A DNA stretch of 64,000 nucleotides, taken from NCBI RefSeq assembly GCF_009727055.1, contig NC_052350.1, positions 203,569 to 267,568 of the forward strand. Reading direction: 5' to 3'. Position numbers and translations under genes: made by a program. This DNA comes from Benincasa hispida (Eukaryota > Streptophyta > Magnoliopsida > Cucurbitales > Cucurbitaceae). Within the stretch, counting starts at the first letter, position 1. Each line of letters begins with the position of its first letter. Below are positions 47,394 to 59,519 of this stretch, piece by piece. A model generated the notes under the pieces. That model saw only the letters and a list, made by a program, of their open reading frames with translations. It did no database searches and was not told where the DNA came from.

Positions 47394-50110
47394 CAATGAA
47401 TTTACATAAGATTGGACCAAGAAATAAGTCACTCTTACTTTATAACGTTGTTTACTGTTTGAGACTGACTATTTCAAAATGACGATCTAGGTAACTTAAC
47501 CTTAATTTTAACCTAACTATGAACTCTTGTTTATTTGAGATTATCCTTAGATTTGCATAAGTGAAGGTTGACTCAACAACACTAGCTCAATAAGCCTCCC
47601 TTTTAAAGAGTAAGACCGGGTAGATAGCTGGGGCCATAGATTGCAAGATGGAATTCACTCTTACTCATTTTCAGATATAATAGAGAGGTTGTTCCCTTAA
47701 GTGCTAACTCCAGGTCTTGAACAAGGGGCCCCGTCCTCTTATTGGCCCGAGAGGGATTCTATTTGTTGATTAGATCGCAAACAAATTGTTCATTAGAGGA
47801 TCAATGGAACTTAGGGAACAAAAGGTAATCTTGAGGGTAAAATAGTCATTTGACTCAGCTGTTATTGTGAACAACTTGTGAAGGGTTAACTTACTAATTA
47901 TGGTTATATCCAATGAACACAATATATCTACAGTGAGGTGAGTGCAACTACTGGGTTTTAATGAAGTGACCCGATAGTTAATGAATGAAGGTTAATTCAA
48001 TGTAAAGAGTTTAGCCAATTAATCTCGGATCGTTGGAGCCCATGATCTGTAGGTCCATTAGGTCCCTTACTAGCTCACAAACTGAATAAACCTTAGAATA
48101 ACGTGATAAGTTGATTTGAAACGTTCAAATTCGAATTAAGGAAATTATTAATTATATATGATATAGTTACACGTTTAATTTTGGAATTAAACGGAATTGG
48201 AGAATTGATTAATATTTAAATATGATTTAAATATTAATTTTATGAATAGGGATTCATGGTAGTGGAATTAGAGATAATTTAATTTAATATTTTATATTAA
48301 CTTAATAGAATTGATTAAAATTCTTAATTAATTATTATTTATTAATTTATTAGAAAAATTAATTATTGAATTAATTTTATAAAATTAATAAAATTTCAAT
48401 TTCAATTAAAAAGAATTGAAAAATGAAAAATGATTTTTTATTTTGAAAAGTTTTCAAAATTAAAAAAAGAAAAGAAAATTGGAAATGAAAAAAAATCCCA
48501 AAATGTGGATTATTCCACTTCAAAAAACTAGCACCTTAGTCACTCCCACTCCCATTTAACCACTAAAAAATGAAGGTGGAGCTGGAATTATTGCATTCAT
48601 TCATTCGTTCTTGCGACGTAGAGATAGATTCAAGCATCTGGTTCATTTGATGATTGGCGATGACGATTCTGTTTTGTGGTGGGATTCTTGGTTGCCAGGG
48701 GGCGCAGTTTGGATTCATACGGGTTTATGGTGGTTCATAATGCAATGGGTAGTTTGAAGCGTGGGTTGTCAGAGTTCTTGGATGGTGAGGGAGGTTGGAG
48801 GTGGCCTATAGTATCTTGGGAGTTGCTTGAGATCTGGGGTCTTATTCAGGTAGTGGGGCCTAGGGTGAGGGGAGAAGATTATTGAGTTTGGGTGTCGGAT
48901 GCTAGTGGTCGATTTTCTATAGCTAGTGCTTGGGAGAGTATACGTCCTCGTTGTCCTAGAGTGTCTGGACTGGTATTTGTGGGCGGAGGGGGGGGGGGAG
49001 GTTGATATTCTACGTCGCTCTTTCTGTGCATGGTTAGTAGTGAGGGACATGTGGGTACGCGAGATTGGTTGAGGAGTTAGGGTGTGCTATCAGGGGTGGG
49101 GGGGGGGGTGTCTTCTATGTGAGGAAGGTGTGGAGTCGCGGGATCAATTTATTTTTTGAGTGTGGGTTTGGAAGAGAGGTGTAGTCTAGTGGTTGCGTCA
49201 GTTGGGTTCGACGCATCGGATGGCTGGTTGGGATGTAGAGTTAAGTTGGTTGTGCCGAGTGGGGTCGGTAAGGGGGTTGTGTAGTAAGTTGTTTCGTGTT
49301 TTCCTGGTGTATGTCCATTTACTACATCTGGCAGGAGCGTAATCGACGGCTGCATGGAGGTCGACCGAGGTCAGTGTCTGCTCTGGTTCACCTTATGGTC
49401 TCTACAGTTCGTGCTCGTGCTACTTCCTAGCGGGTTGACCTTCTTGGTCTTATCTAGTGTGTGTACGGATGTTTTTTCTTTTTGAACTTCACGTTGTTCT
49501 CCATTTTGCTGTAGCCCCTAGTTTGTAGGGTTTTGGGTTCTTTTCTCTACCTTTCTTCCTGGTGATTTGCGAGTTTGCGTCTATGGTTTTGTTCTGGTCT
49601 TATCTTGTTGGTTTTGTTTTGGTTTTGTTGCCTTGTCTTTGCCTGTGCTCTGTTGCTTTGATACCTTGATCCCGGGCTATGGGATCCTCCTTGTTATTGT
49701 ATAATAATATCACCTATTCTAAAAAAACTCCTCCATTAATACACTATTGATTGAATGGAATATATCATGCAAATGCTGGAATTTGGCTAATGTCTCAAGG
49801 CTGAAGAAGTGTTCTTCACCAAGCTAATAAACAAGTGAATTTTTCCACACAATTCCCTAAATTCTTGCTTGTTTTAAGTCTCACAACTCAATCTAAGGTT
49901 CCTAGAAAACAGTAAAAAAGATTTAGTGGTTGTCCATGACTTGAATTGGAAGAGATTGCAGCTGAATTTCGAGATCGAAGAGGATCTTCAAAGGTATGTA
50001 ATGAAACCCTATTCATAGTTGATGAACATGCTTAATTTAAAGTCAAAATTGAAGAATTAGAATGCTTAATAATTCGTTTTTCTTCCGCTGTATGTTTCTT
50101 TAAACCAACA
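47394..50110 (+). repeat. 3' LTR of the 43637 element, truncated and split
   Basis: The 3' LTR is homologous to 44023-45607. It resumes after the inserted LINE at about 49728 (CTCCATTAATACACTATTGA versus TTCCATTAATACACTTTTGA in the 5' LTR). Confidence 0.8.
48603..49727 (+). mobile_element. 5'-truncated LINE inserted in the 3' LTR
   Basis: The insert interrupts the LTR and is GC-rich compared with it. Degenerate plus-strand frames give GDDDSVLWWDSWLPGG, WRWPIVSWELLEIW, ASGRFSIASAWESIRPRCPR and, near the end, IYYIWQERNRRLHGG. This is the order of the C-terminal part of plant LINE ORF2 (zf-RVT region and the IW-ERN-R motif). It ends in a short A run (49721-49727), as LINE 3' ends do. Stops and shifts make it non-functional. 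Confidence 0.8.
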
Positions 50111-50115
50111 TGTAT

Positions 50116-51270
50116 ATACAAAAACACTTTTGAGCAAAAGGTGCAAAACACGACTCTTTTTATTTTAAGTAGTTTTTTTTTATCAAAAGTGTTTAAATGA
50201 GATTTTTTAAAAATATTTTTCCCATGTCAACCCAAACAGACCCTTAATTTTTTTTCTTTTAACAATATGTGGAGTAATGGGTCGAACTCAGACCTCGAGT
50301 TAATAATATAAATTTATGTCAGTTGAGTTATGTTATGTTGATAAGTCTGAAAATTTTAAAAAGTAGTTTTTGTTTTTAGTATTTAACTAAAAATTCAATT
50401 ATTTATTTGGCGAAGGTAAAAACTATAATTGAAAAATTGAGAGAAAGTAAACATAAAATTTAAAAATATTAAATTAAAATGAAATTTTTATCAAATGAGG
50501 TACAAATTTTCCAACTTGAGCTCAAGTAGCTCAAGTAGCATGAGCTCAGGTATAGTGCTTGCCACATAGATTTCGATGCTTAAGTTAGCAAGAAATTTTT
50601 GGTGGCAAGAAGAAAATTTTAGTATGAGAATGGACTTATTTCCTTGGTGAGTCATCATCCTATTTATAGAATTCTCTTGATCCAATCCTTTTCGGTCATC
50701 CCTCCAACCCTAACCTTCTCTTTGGACCTAACCCAGCCCCCTTTTAGGGCCGTCTTCATTGGGTCGGTCTCGGCATGGGCCGAGGCCGAGCCTTGCAATA
50801 TGGGTTGCTACCCATGTCGTTTCATCCCATCCATATCTATTCTGGCTTGGGCTTCATTTTCATTCTCTACGCTTTTGTCCTTAAGCATAAAATAGTCTAT
50901 GACATGTTAAATTAACATTTTCAAAATAAGTATGAAACATGTTTTTAATCCTTTAAAATCAATTTAGATGATTTGAAAATTATATTTAAAAAATATAAAA
51001 TCAAATATTAAATTAATTTTGAAGGATGAAATGCACGTTTTATAATGATTTTAAAACTGATAAGAGTAGTTTTCGAAAATGCACTAAATGTTTATGAAAG
51101 AAGTCAAAGTAAATATAGGACATATCATTTCTATCATAAAACATAACATCAACCTGGGGCTCAAGAGTTGAATTCTGACCTATGCGTGGTAAAAAAGAAA
51201 AAGAAAAAAAGAATGTTTATAAAACAAGAATGCATGAAATATTTATTTAAAAATAAATAAAGAAACAAGA
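50116..51270. other. gene-free stretch upstream of eIF2B-delta copy 2
   Basis: The stretch contains a partial MITE copy (about 50343-50465, similar to the element at 14440). It also holds a GC-richer patch at 50690-50860, with GGCCGAGGCCGAG, that shows no usable frame. The promoter of copy 2 must lie in the last few hundred bases or be newly formed. Confidence 0.45.
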
Positions 51271-51358
51271 GTAAAAGCAGAGGAGATGCGAGAGATTGAG
51301 CCGCCAAAGGATTGTACACAACGGAGCTCCTTTGTCTCTGTTCTTCTGAATCCACTTC

Positions 51359-54300
51359 ATGGATGCTCGCCGAGGCTCCCGCGTCGTCAACCCCAAAGTT
51401 CGTCAGGTCGGATTCTTCACTCTCGACGCTCCTAATCCCCCCGGCCGCTCCCTCTCCGGTCCCGCCGACTGTGCCCCTTCTCAACAATCCCTCTCTCCTC
51501 CCTCTAATTCCTTGTCTCCTGTCATGATTCCCCCTCCCCGTCATCTCTCCGATAACCTTGCTTCTCGCTCTGCTGTTTTTCCTGTTCCAGCTCCCACCAA
51601 TTGGAGGGATTCCGCCGATCATATTCATGTTGGTAGCTATAACCCCTCCGAAATGCTGCTTGCTACCTCGCCTTCCAGTAGAATTGGGGATGAAGAGCTG
51701 GATATGTCTGAGGATTCTTCCACCTCCGTTCCTTATCGCAGGAGTGGTTCCGGGAAGATTGCCTCGAGCTTTCCTGGTGTTGGAATCCACTTGGCGGCTA
51801 AGTCGTCGCAGGTGCTGTTGGAACCTAATAAGTCTGTTGGAGTTGCAGGTGATGTTGCATCGCTTTGTTGGATGGAATTTAATCCCTACTATTTCCCCTT
51901 TTCGTTGATGTCGGAGGGATTGTTTTTATTAATGTCTCTGCTAATTTTGGGCTTGTACATTTCTTTTTTGAGGTACATCATTTTAATGTAGTATTGACTT
52001 TATACATCTAATTATTACGCTTTTTGCTGTACATTTCTTTTTCATATCAATTGGAAGATGGGGTTTGTGGCTGTGTTTTCATGTGGAATCAATTGTGGAT
52101 ATTCTTTTTTGTAATGAAAATTTGGTTCTTATCATAACAGAAAAGAAAGAAGAAAAATGTGATCTGTATTTTAAGGCAAAGCTATTTATAAATAGAAGAG
52201 TGGAATTCTAATTTCAGATCCTAATACCCACAGGCCACAAAACTAATACCAGATAACTTCCTGCTGCGGCCCTTTGCCAAACGCCCATGCTAAATACATT
52301 TCACTTATATTTTGATCTCGATATCACTTATAAAATAGTGCTCATTACTTGCTACACATTTGCTGTTTTAGTGGGTTTACTTTGCTGTGCTAATTAATTG
52401 TTTTGTCAAGAGTGCTACTGCATCACGTATGCAAGCTAAAGGTTAATGTAGTCAGAAGTTGAGGGTCTTGTTTTAATTCAAGATAAATTTTCTTTAATGA
52501 AATGTTTTGTATGAGCTTTGATTCACGTTTGATGGAAAAGAAAAAGAACCATTTGCCCTGTATATAATTTAAATTTGTTCAGTTTTATTGTTTGAGAGAG
52601 TCTAGAGAAGAAAACAGAAAGAATCATGAAGAAAACAAAGGACATGGTTAATAGAAGAGGGAAAGTGTGGGTCTTTCAAGAAAAGAAAGAGGATAAGAAA
52701 TTGAAAAGAAAAAAGAAAGGGGAAATCAACATGAGCTGGTACAGGGACCAAAGGGGCTAACGGATAATGCTTTTAAGGTTATGGATTCAAATAAAACTGT
52801 TACAGCAATTGAGATTTTGATGATATATTGTTGTAGGTTAGGCAGTTATCTTGTGGAGCTAGTTGAAGAGTGCTCTCTGTTTTTTTTTTCTTTATTTTTT
52901 CCTTCTTCTTCCTGGAGGAGTGGGAGGAATATGAAGAAAAGTGTAGTTGAATATTGAGAGTGTGGGAGGGAAGTGTATTTTGTTGGGGTTGAGAAGAAAG
53001 AAAAGTTGAGTATGAAAACTGAGAGAGTGGGAGAGAAGTGACCCACGCTTGCCTTAATACTATGGATAGGCTCCAAAAGCGTTGCCCTTGGATTAGCCTC
53101 TCCCTCATGGTGCTGCCTCTATCAACAGTATAATGAATTTGTGCGGCATGCGTTCTTTGACTGCCCATTCACTAGTGAGATTTGGTACGAGATTTTAGAG
53201 GCATTTAGTTGGTCTGTGGTTCTCTCTCGTGATACTCAAGGCTGGCTTCGTTTGATGGTCTGCCACCACCCTTTCAAACCTTCTAAGGATCGTTTATAGC
53301 TGAGCATATCAGTGCTGTTTTCTGGAAGATTTGGGACGAAAGGTACTCAAGAATCTTCCAAAGCAAATCTAGATTGACAAAGGACATTATAGATACTTGT
53401 ATTCAATCAACTTTTTTTTGGTGTAAAGATTTACCGACTATACATAGTCATAGCTTATCTTTCCTTATCGCTAATGGGAAACATTTTTTGTATATCCTCT
53501 AAATGAGGCCCCTTTATTCCTTTGTCATCTTTGGATATTACGTTCTATCAATGAAATTGTTTCTTATCCAAAAAAAGAGTATGAAAACTGGGCAACGCCA
53601 CAACCAATTGAAGAGAGGCTTTTTGAATGGTGGGTGGATATGGACACAGACACTCGCAAACATCAACCTATTTGGTTTGGTCAACTTTCCTACTTTTCCT
53701 TTAAATATATGTGTAATAGTGTGTCCTTAACTGCAGTTCGAGCTGTTGATGGCTCCCTTGAAATTGTAGTACTTGGCAGACCTTATATAATAGTTGGGAA
53801 GATGTAATTTTGCATTATTCATATTTTCTGTTGTTTATTTTATTAAATTAGCAATCGCGACAATAAAACATTGTCTACTATTCCACTTCAGATTGGAATT
53901 TGTCAATTCTTTTCTGATCCTGACATGCTTGCATGGTCTGGCTATAGACAATATCGAATTTAAAACTTCACAAATATTGATGGGCCAAAGATTTCTTGAA
54001 ATTAAGGATTAAAAAGGAAAAAAAATGGATTTCTTCAAAAAGAAAGGAGAAAAAAAAAAAAGAATGAAATTCTGCATGGTTGTGAATGTGCTACCATGCT
54101 ACTTTACTTTCTCATGAATCTTGCATTGGGATTATTGATTTCTCATTTCTACTGCTTTGCTCTTGCAGAAAAGAATGGAGGGGCTTCCACAGAGGTACAG
54201 AATCGACAGCCACCATCAAATTCAAAACCCCTGAAGGCAAAAACGACAAAGGCTGAGAGACGAGCTCTACAGGAGGCACAACGAGCTGCAAAAGGTTCAG

Positions 54301-57300
54301 CTAAGGGTTAAATTTCCAATTCAATCATTTTAAATGTACCAGGAGCTATATTGTAGTGCTCATTTCTAAAAAATGCAAATCAGGCTAGAATGAAACAATT
54401 TTTGGATGCTAAGAAATGTAGAGTGTTTAGTGAATGCAATTTAGTGCATTGATAAATTGGAGTGTTTGTAGATATTGGTGACTCCTTGCCTTGTGGGATT
54501 AAAAGTTTCTATAACCTGGACTAACTAATTGCATGTGTAATATTTTACTGGTCGCTCTATTTGGTTATAAATGCTAGTAATTATCCTTTTTCCTTTTCTT
54601 TGGATATTTGTGCTATAGAAAAGTTTCAAGAGCTCATACAGTAACTAGTTAATATGTTTATTTACTTATTGATAAATGCTTTGTTTGTTTATTTGTTCAA
54701 TAAAAGGTGAAGCGAAGAAGTCAGGTCACGCTCCTGGTAAAGCTGTGAAGCAGCCCTCAGCTATGAGAGATAGCACTGCTGCACCTTCGGTGGCATCTAC
54801 TGACAAAAGAGGAGGTGATCGCACACTTGATAAAGAAAGGAAGAAAGATATTCCCCCTCCACGAATGCAGTTTGATGATAAAAGCAGGGTAGAAAAGGCT
54901 AAAAAGCGAGCAGTTTTCAACCAAACCGAAGCTAGAAATAGGGTTGAATTATTTCGCCATTTGCCACAATACGAGCAGGGAACTCAGCTTCCTGATCTCG
55001 TGTCAAAGTTTTTCCAACTTGACCCCATTCATCCTGCCATTTACAAGGTGTGTTGTGGTGGGGGGGTAATTAGCTAATACTGTTTATAATTTACTCTAGA
55101 CCATAAATTGCGACCAGCATAAAATCTGTTTAGTACAGAAGACCTTGGATTAATGAGATAATTTGTCCACTCTTTGAAGAAGAATACCAATAGGAAGTCC
55201 ACCAGAATACAAAGCATCTACAACAATTCAAATGAGAAACTCATAGCTTCTCCCTGTTTGATTAGGACTCTTCTGTTATTTATTCATTTGTTATTTTTTT
55301 TTATCACATTGGTTATCTATGATAATAGTTATATTTTTATGGGCCTCTATGCACTCACAACATGGTTATTTGCATGTATGGCTTCTTAATAAGCAATGTA
55401 TCCCTTTATTTTTGGTGGTGAAATAATTAATTAATTGTCTCATATACTTATGGTTAATTCATAATATCAACGACATATTGGCTGACTAGTGTTTGTCTAA
55501 TCTAGTCACATACCTATACTTTATCAGGTTGGTTTACAATATATGGCCGGGGATATATGTGGAGGCAATGCTCGTTGTATTGCTATGCTTCATGCATTTC
55601 AACAGGCCATCAAAGACTACTCAACTCCACCACAGAAGTCTCTAGGTAGAGATTTAACTGCAAAAATTGGTAGCTATGTGTCATTCTTCAACGAGTGCAG
55701 GCCGCTGTCTATTAGCATGGGGAATGCAATTCGGTTTTTGAAAAACCTCATTGCCAAATTACCATTGAATCTTCTGGAATCTGAAGTAAAAGCTACACTT
55801 TGCTCAGATATCAATCGCTTTATCAATGAAAAGATTGTAATTGCAGACGAGGTCATAGTTAGACATGCTGCTACCAAAATCAGGGATGGAGATGTTCTTC
55901 TCACATATGGATCGTCTTGTGCTGTAGAGATGCTTCTATTATATGCTCATGAGCTCGGAAAAGAATTTCGTGTTGTGGTGGTGGATTCCCGTCCAAAACT
56001 AGAAGGGCAAGCATTGCTCCGTAGGCTCATAGGGAGGGGCCTAAGTTGTACATACACTCATATAAATGCTATTTCTTATGTTATGCACAAAGTAACAAGA
56101 GTTTTTCTGGGGGCTGCTGCCGTATTATCTAATGGAACCGTATATTCAAGAGTGGGAACTGCAGCTGTTGCCATGGTTGCTAACGCATTCCATGTTCCAG
56201 TCTTAATCTGTTGCGAAGCCTATAAATTCCATGAAAGGGTACAACTTGATTCAATTTGTTTTAATGAATTAGGTATATATTATTATGTTATCTTCTCTCA
56301 CATTTCCTTCAAGAAGAGGGACAAAGGACAGTGTCTGAGCAATTTTGAATTTGCAGGCGATCCGGTTGCTATCTCAAAGGTTCCGGGAAGGAAGGATATT
56401 AATCATCTAGATAATTTGACTGCTAAAGAACAACTGCAACATCTAAATTTAATGTAAATTAAAGAGTAGACGATGATATATGAATATGATAACTAGTTAT
56501 TGTACCTCAAAGTGATATATTCTAACTTTGTGGGGGTACTTTTTCAGGTATGACGCCACACCTTCAGATTACATCTCAATGATTGTCACAGATTATGGCA
56601 TGGTACGTTTGGTTCAATCAATATCATACACACACACACACTCTTTCTCTCTGTCTCCGGCACTTCTTCAGACATATACTTGTATTCCTGCTTGTTGTAC
56701 TTGGATGGCTGCCTTGTTATCTTTTTCCTCCCGCTCCTGCCTTAAGGGGTTAAATTTTTGGTGCATCTCATTTTTATGTTTCTTCATTTCCTTGGTAACA
56801 ATTACCACTAAACTGTTCTCAACATTTCAGCGAAATTTAGAAAACCAAAAATAGTAGTTTTCAGAGTAATAAATATATCAGATATGCTAATGACAATGGA
56901 ACCTTTACCTATCTCTAAAACGGCATGATTGTCCTCACTCATGTAACATGGATCTCTCCCTTCCTTTAACCAATATGGGACTTTCTTTGAACCTAATAAG
57001 TTAAAGACCTATTAATCTTTTTTACTTCTACAGTTTCTTCTGTTAACTTTCCTTTATATTGATTGTAACTTCTCTCAGATTTTCTTCTTCCTCTTATCTT
57101 GTACATTTTTACCATCTCTTTAGAGCCTTTATGCACACTTAGACTCCTTTTTATATGTAAGAGGAGATTGATCTTACTCTTGTAAACTCTCTTGGATTAT
57201 TATTGACTTTGAACATGGACCAAAGCTAGTTGGACTATTTTAGGTAGCTCTAAGGAAAAATGAGAAAAATGCAATTGATTGGTACATGGAGAAAATTTCT

Positions 57301-57780
57301 CTGTGGAATGAAATTTGTTCTGTGGCTTCACTTTTGAGTTTGGGATTTTTTGTCCGACGTAGTGATTGTGCGGTTGCAGAAAAACATCTTGCAAATACCA
57401 ACTAAAATGACATCATGCTAGATTCTACAAAAGATCGACTCATGCAGCCGTTTTTTCATCCAGATGACTTGTTTTCATGTCCGAAAGCAAACTTACGTTT
57501 GGGATAATTTCTGTGAGGTCAAGCATACTAAGCTCTAGTCCTATAACTGTTATAAGATCATCCATGTCCATTATGAATGCCACTTTGCTCTGTCATCTGT
57601 AATTCTATTTGTATGATGACTTGATGAGTGCTGATTCTTGACATTCCAGTGGTCAGCATTGGAAGGTAAGAGTTTTGAGTAAGCCTTGAGTAAAAAAAAA
57701 TTCTTTTTGTTCTGTAGATCCCACCTACAAGTGTTCCGGTGATTGTGCGTGAGTATCGGAGAGAGCACCTGTGGATATAA
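51359..57780 (+). CDS. translation initiation factor eIF2B subunit delta, copy 2, 638 aa
   Basis: Same role as copy 1: regulatory subunit of the eIF2 guanine-nucleotide exchange factor. Seven exons: 51359-51848, 54169-54294, 54707-55047, 55528-56272, 56357-56453, 56548-56602, 57718-57780. All introns are GT..AG and the joined frame is open (1917 nt including stop). It is 15 residues shorter than copy 1, through in-frame losses of 33 nt in exon 1 and 12 nt in exon 2; exons 3-7 have identical lengths. The IF-2B domain is complete, with LLTYGSSCAVEMLLLYAH, VFLGAAAVLSNGTVYSRVGT and the ending REYRREHLWI. Intron 1 (2320 bp versus 883 in copy 1) carries a LINE. The deleted leader removes both upstream ORFs of copy 1, but an out-of-frame ATG at 51286 lies in the shortened leader. 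It could be a functional paralogue; expression cannot be judged. Confidence 0.9.
53008..53020. repeat. target-site duplication, left, of the intron LINE
   Basis: GAGTATGAAAACTG (through 53021) recurs exactly at 53577-53590 after the LINE's terminal A run. Confidence 0.75.
53022..53576 (+). mobile_element. 5'-truncated LINE in intron 1 of eIF2B-delta copy 2
   Basis: The insert is 555 bp. The plus strand reads MDRLQKRCPWISLS, then after a shift WCCLYQQYNEFVRHAFFDCP and FTSEIWYEILEAFSW, the zf-RVT domain of LINE ORF2. A further shift gives AEHISAVFWKIWDERYSRIF. The 3' end is TTATCCAAAAAAA. The insert is bounded by an exact 14-bp target duplication. It is absent from the matching intron of copy 1. 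Confidence 0.85.
56627..56641. repeat. CA microsatellite in intron 6 of eIF2B-delta copy 2
   Basis: A short run of CA dinucleotides just after the exon 6 donor; not present at the same place in copy 1. Confidence 0.7.
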
Positions 57781-58065
57781 GAAGGTTGAAAATGACCCTT
57801 CACTTTGAAGGAAGCTTATTTCTTCTTGGATGAATGATCGTGCAAGAAATAGCCTAATCATGCTGCAAGGAGTTTTGTTTGAATCAGAATCTGCACCTTG
57901 ATACAACCTTTTATTATGCTGTACTGGTTTCAAATTTTGATTTTGGTAAATTGACAGTTAGCTAAGAGTGCGATTGTTGCAGCCTCTCCTTACAGTTTTC
58001 CAAGTGTTTTTCTGGGAGAATATATTATGGCAGGCTTATAGCTTGAAAGTCGATGTCAATAGGAA

Positions 58066-59280
58066 TATTAAAAATAAATCATGCAATTTGTAGAATTTAT
58101 TTCAATCAATGAATGAGATTTTAATTGTTCCTTTATTAGACTACAGTTGTGTAATATAGAATTTGGTAAATAAGTTCAGTTATGTAATCTTTTACTTGTA
58201 TTTCACATCTAATACACGTGCTTATTATGGTTTTATAAATTACTTGGGGGAGTCAAAGTTGGTTCTTTTTTATGAGCTTTATTTATGCTATTCTAGGTTA
58301 TAATCGGTTGGCGCAAGAAACTCGCACAGAGGTCTTGACTGCTTCTTCAGCCTGCTCCTTTAGTCCTGATATTTTGCTGGAGTTGACTTATGCAAGAGTA
58401 CTCGTACCAATGTTGTAATTAGTTGAGTATGTTCTGATGTTTAAGTTAGTATTTACCTTAGCAAAACATAGAAAAATTACTTATACTTTGATATTTGTCG
58501 ATATGTGGGCCCTCCTTTGATACCTACTTAAGGATATGTATAACACCGACAATATCTGAATGGGTGTGACCTTTGAGGTTGCAGAGTGTCAGCAACAAGC
58601 TCGGTTAGGTCGTTTTCCCTTTGGTGAAACTCCATAAGCTCGATCAGTTGACCTTGAAATTCGACTCGAAACGTGAGGATTCAGCTTTTTATTTTGGGAC
58701 ATGTGGGCCCTTACAGACCTCTATTCTCCTTTGGCTTGAGTCAAAAGTTTTAATATTAATAGAGATAACAAGAGGTTTGGATCATATCAGATGTTTCCAA
58801 CTATTGCATTGCCCACCAAAGGGAGCTGAGTTTTGAGATGTCAGAGCAGCTGCTTAGCAACTTGTCCTTTGGATTTTTTTTTGTACACCTTCCATTATTG
58901 TTTCAGCTCATTATTAGCTGATGAGAACAATGATCGAGGATTTTGTTTGAATGCTTTTGTACTATAGCTTTGTATACTCTTTTCATAGCTTGGGTTGTTA
59001 TTGTTATTCCATTTGTACATTTTGCCATGCAAATCAACCGATGAGAATCTCATATGGCTCACTTCAATGCCTTCAATCGTTGCAGCTTCTCGTCGCTCGG
59101 TGGATTCTACTTTTGCCTTATAAAACAAAAACAAACAGCAAAAACTTCGATATAAACGTAATGATGGTTGATGATAAATTGTAGTTCTGTTGACAAGATT
59201 CGATGAGATGCACATTTCAAAAGGTATATATTATCATTAACTAAAGCATAGTGTGTTTATTAAATAAATAAATATACTCT
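58066..59280. other. downstream of eIF2B-delta copy 2, no gene recognised
   Basis: Base composition is less AT-rich than typical intergenic DNA here. Small frames exist (for example 58621-58836) but none resembles a known protein and no splice structure convinced me. It may hold 3'-UTR or a transcribed non-coding stretch. Confidence 0.4.
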
Positions 59281-59289
59281 TTTTCCTCG
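59281..59289. repeat. 9-bp target duplication, left, of the MULE
   Basis: TTTTCCTCG is identical to 63062-63070 on the other side of the element. Confidence 0.85.
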
Positions 59290-59424
59290 GATTTTTTTAA
59301 AAAAATAATATTTATTTTAAAATATAATGATAAAAATAGGGTTGGAGGGAAACTTTTTCTAAGAATAGGTGTTTTGGAAAACTATTGACAAAATTGGGGT
59401 AGACGATTGCCATGTGGCAAACTT

Positions 59425-59519
59425 GTGTACCCGGTACACGAGTACCGTTTAATTCAGTCAGCACCACGTCGGCTGACTGGTTGACCGGTCAGACACAAAC
59501 TCGTGGACTCGGTCCACGA
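59425..59519. other. cluster of four perfect palindromes inside the left MULE end
   Basis: In 95 bp lie GTGTACC-C-GGTACAC (59425-59439), CAGTCAGC with GCTGACTG (59455-59462 and 59472-59479), TGACCGGTCA (59482-59491) and TCGTGGAC-TCG-GTCCACGA (59501-59519). This patch is GC-rich in AT-rich surroundings. The word GGTACACGAGT is repeated inside the other end as CTCGTGTACC (62938-62947, opposite orientation). It could be a subterminal protein-binding array. Confidence 0.7.

Larger units (their letters stand above)
43637..50110 (+). mobile_element. non-coding long-LTR retrotransposon (LARD-like), 6.5 kb
   Basis: The element begins TGTTGGGTTTTATGTCC and ends TTTAAACCAACA. It is flanked on both sides by the 5-bp duplication TGTAT (43632-43636 and 50111-50115). 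The 5' LTR is 43637-45607 (1971 bp). A primer-binding site TGGTATCAGAG follows at 45610. The internal region (about 1.4 kb) encodes no gag or pol. The 3' LTR has lost its first ~385 bp, replaced by a piece of another LTR (47040-47393), and is split by a LINE (48603-49727). It is a non-autonomous large-LTR derivative; whether related autonomous copies exist cannot be judged here. Confidence 0.8.
51272..58065 (+). repeat. inverted segmental duplication, arm 2
   Basis: This arm is the partner of arm 1 (28860-33735). It is longer mainly because intron 1 gained about 1.4 kb, including a LINE, and intron 6 gained about 0.7 kb. Its 5' leader is about 165 bp shorter. Confidence 0.85.

Noticed and set aside
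48676..48885. 69-codon frame as a host gene
   Set aside because: It is part of the degenerate LINE ORF2 at 48603-49727.
51161..51790. 209-codon minus-strand frame over exon 1 of eIF2B-delta copy 2
   Set aside because: It is antisense to a real exon with low-complexity Gly/Arg/Glu content.
58621..59215. Frames downstream of eIF2B-delta copy 2 as an extra gene
   Set aside because: No recognisable domain, no consistent splice sites, and frames on both strands overlap.
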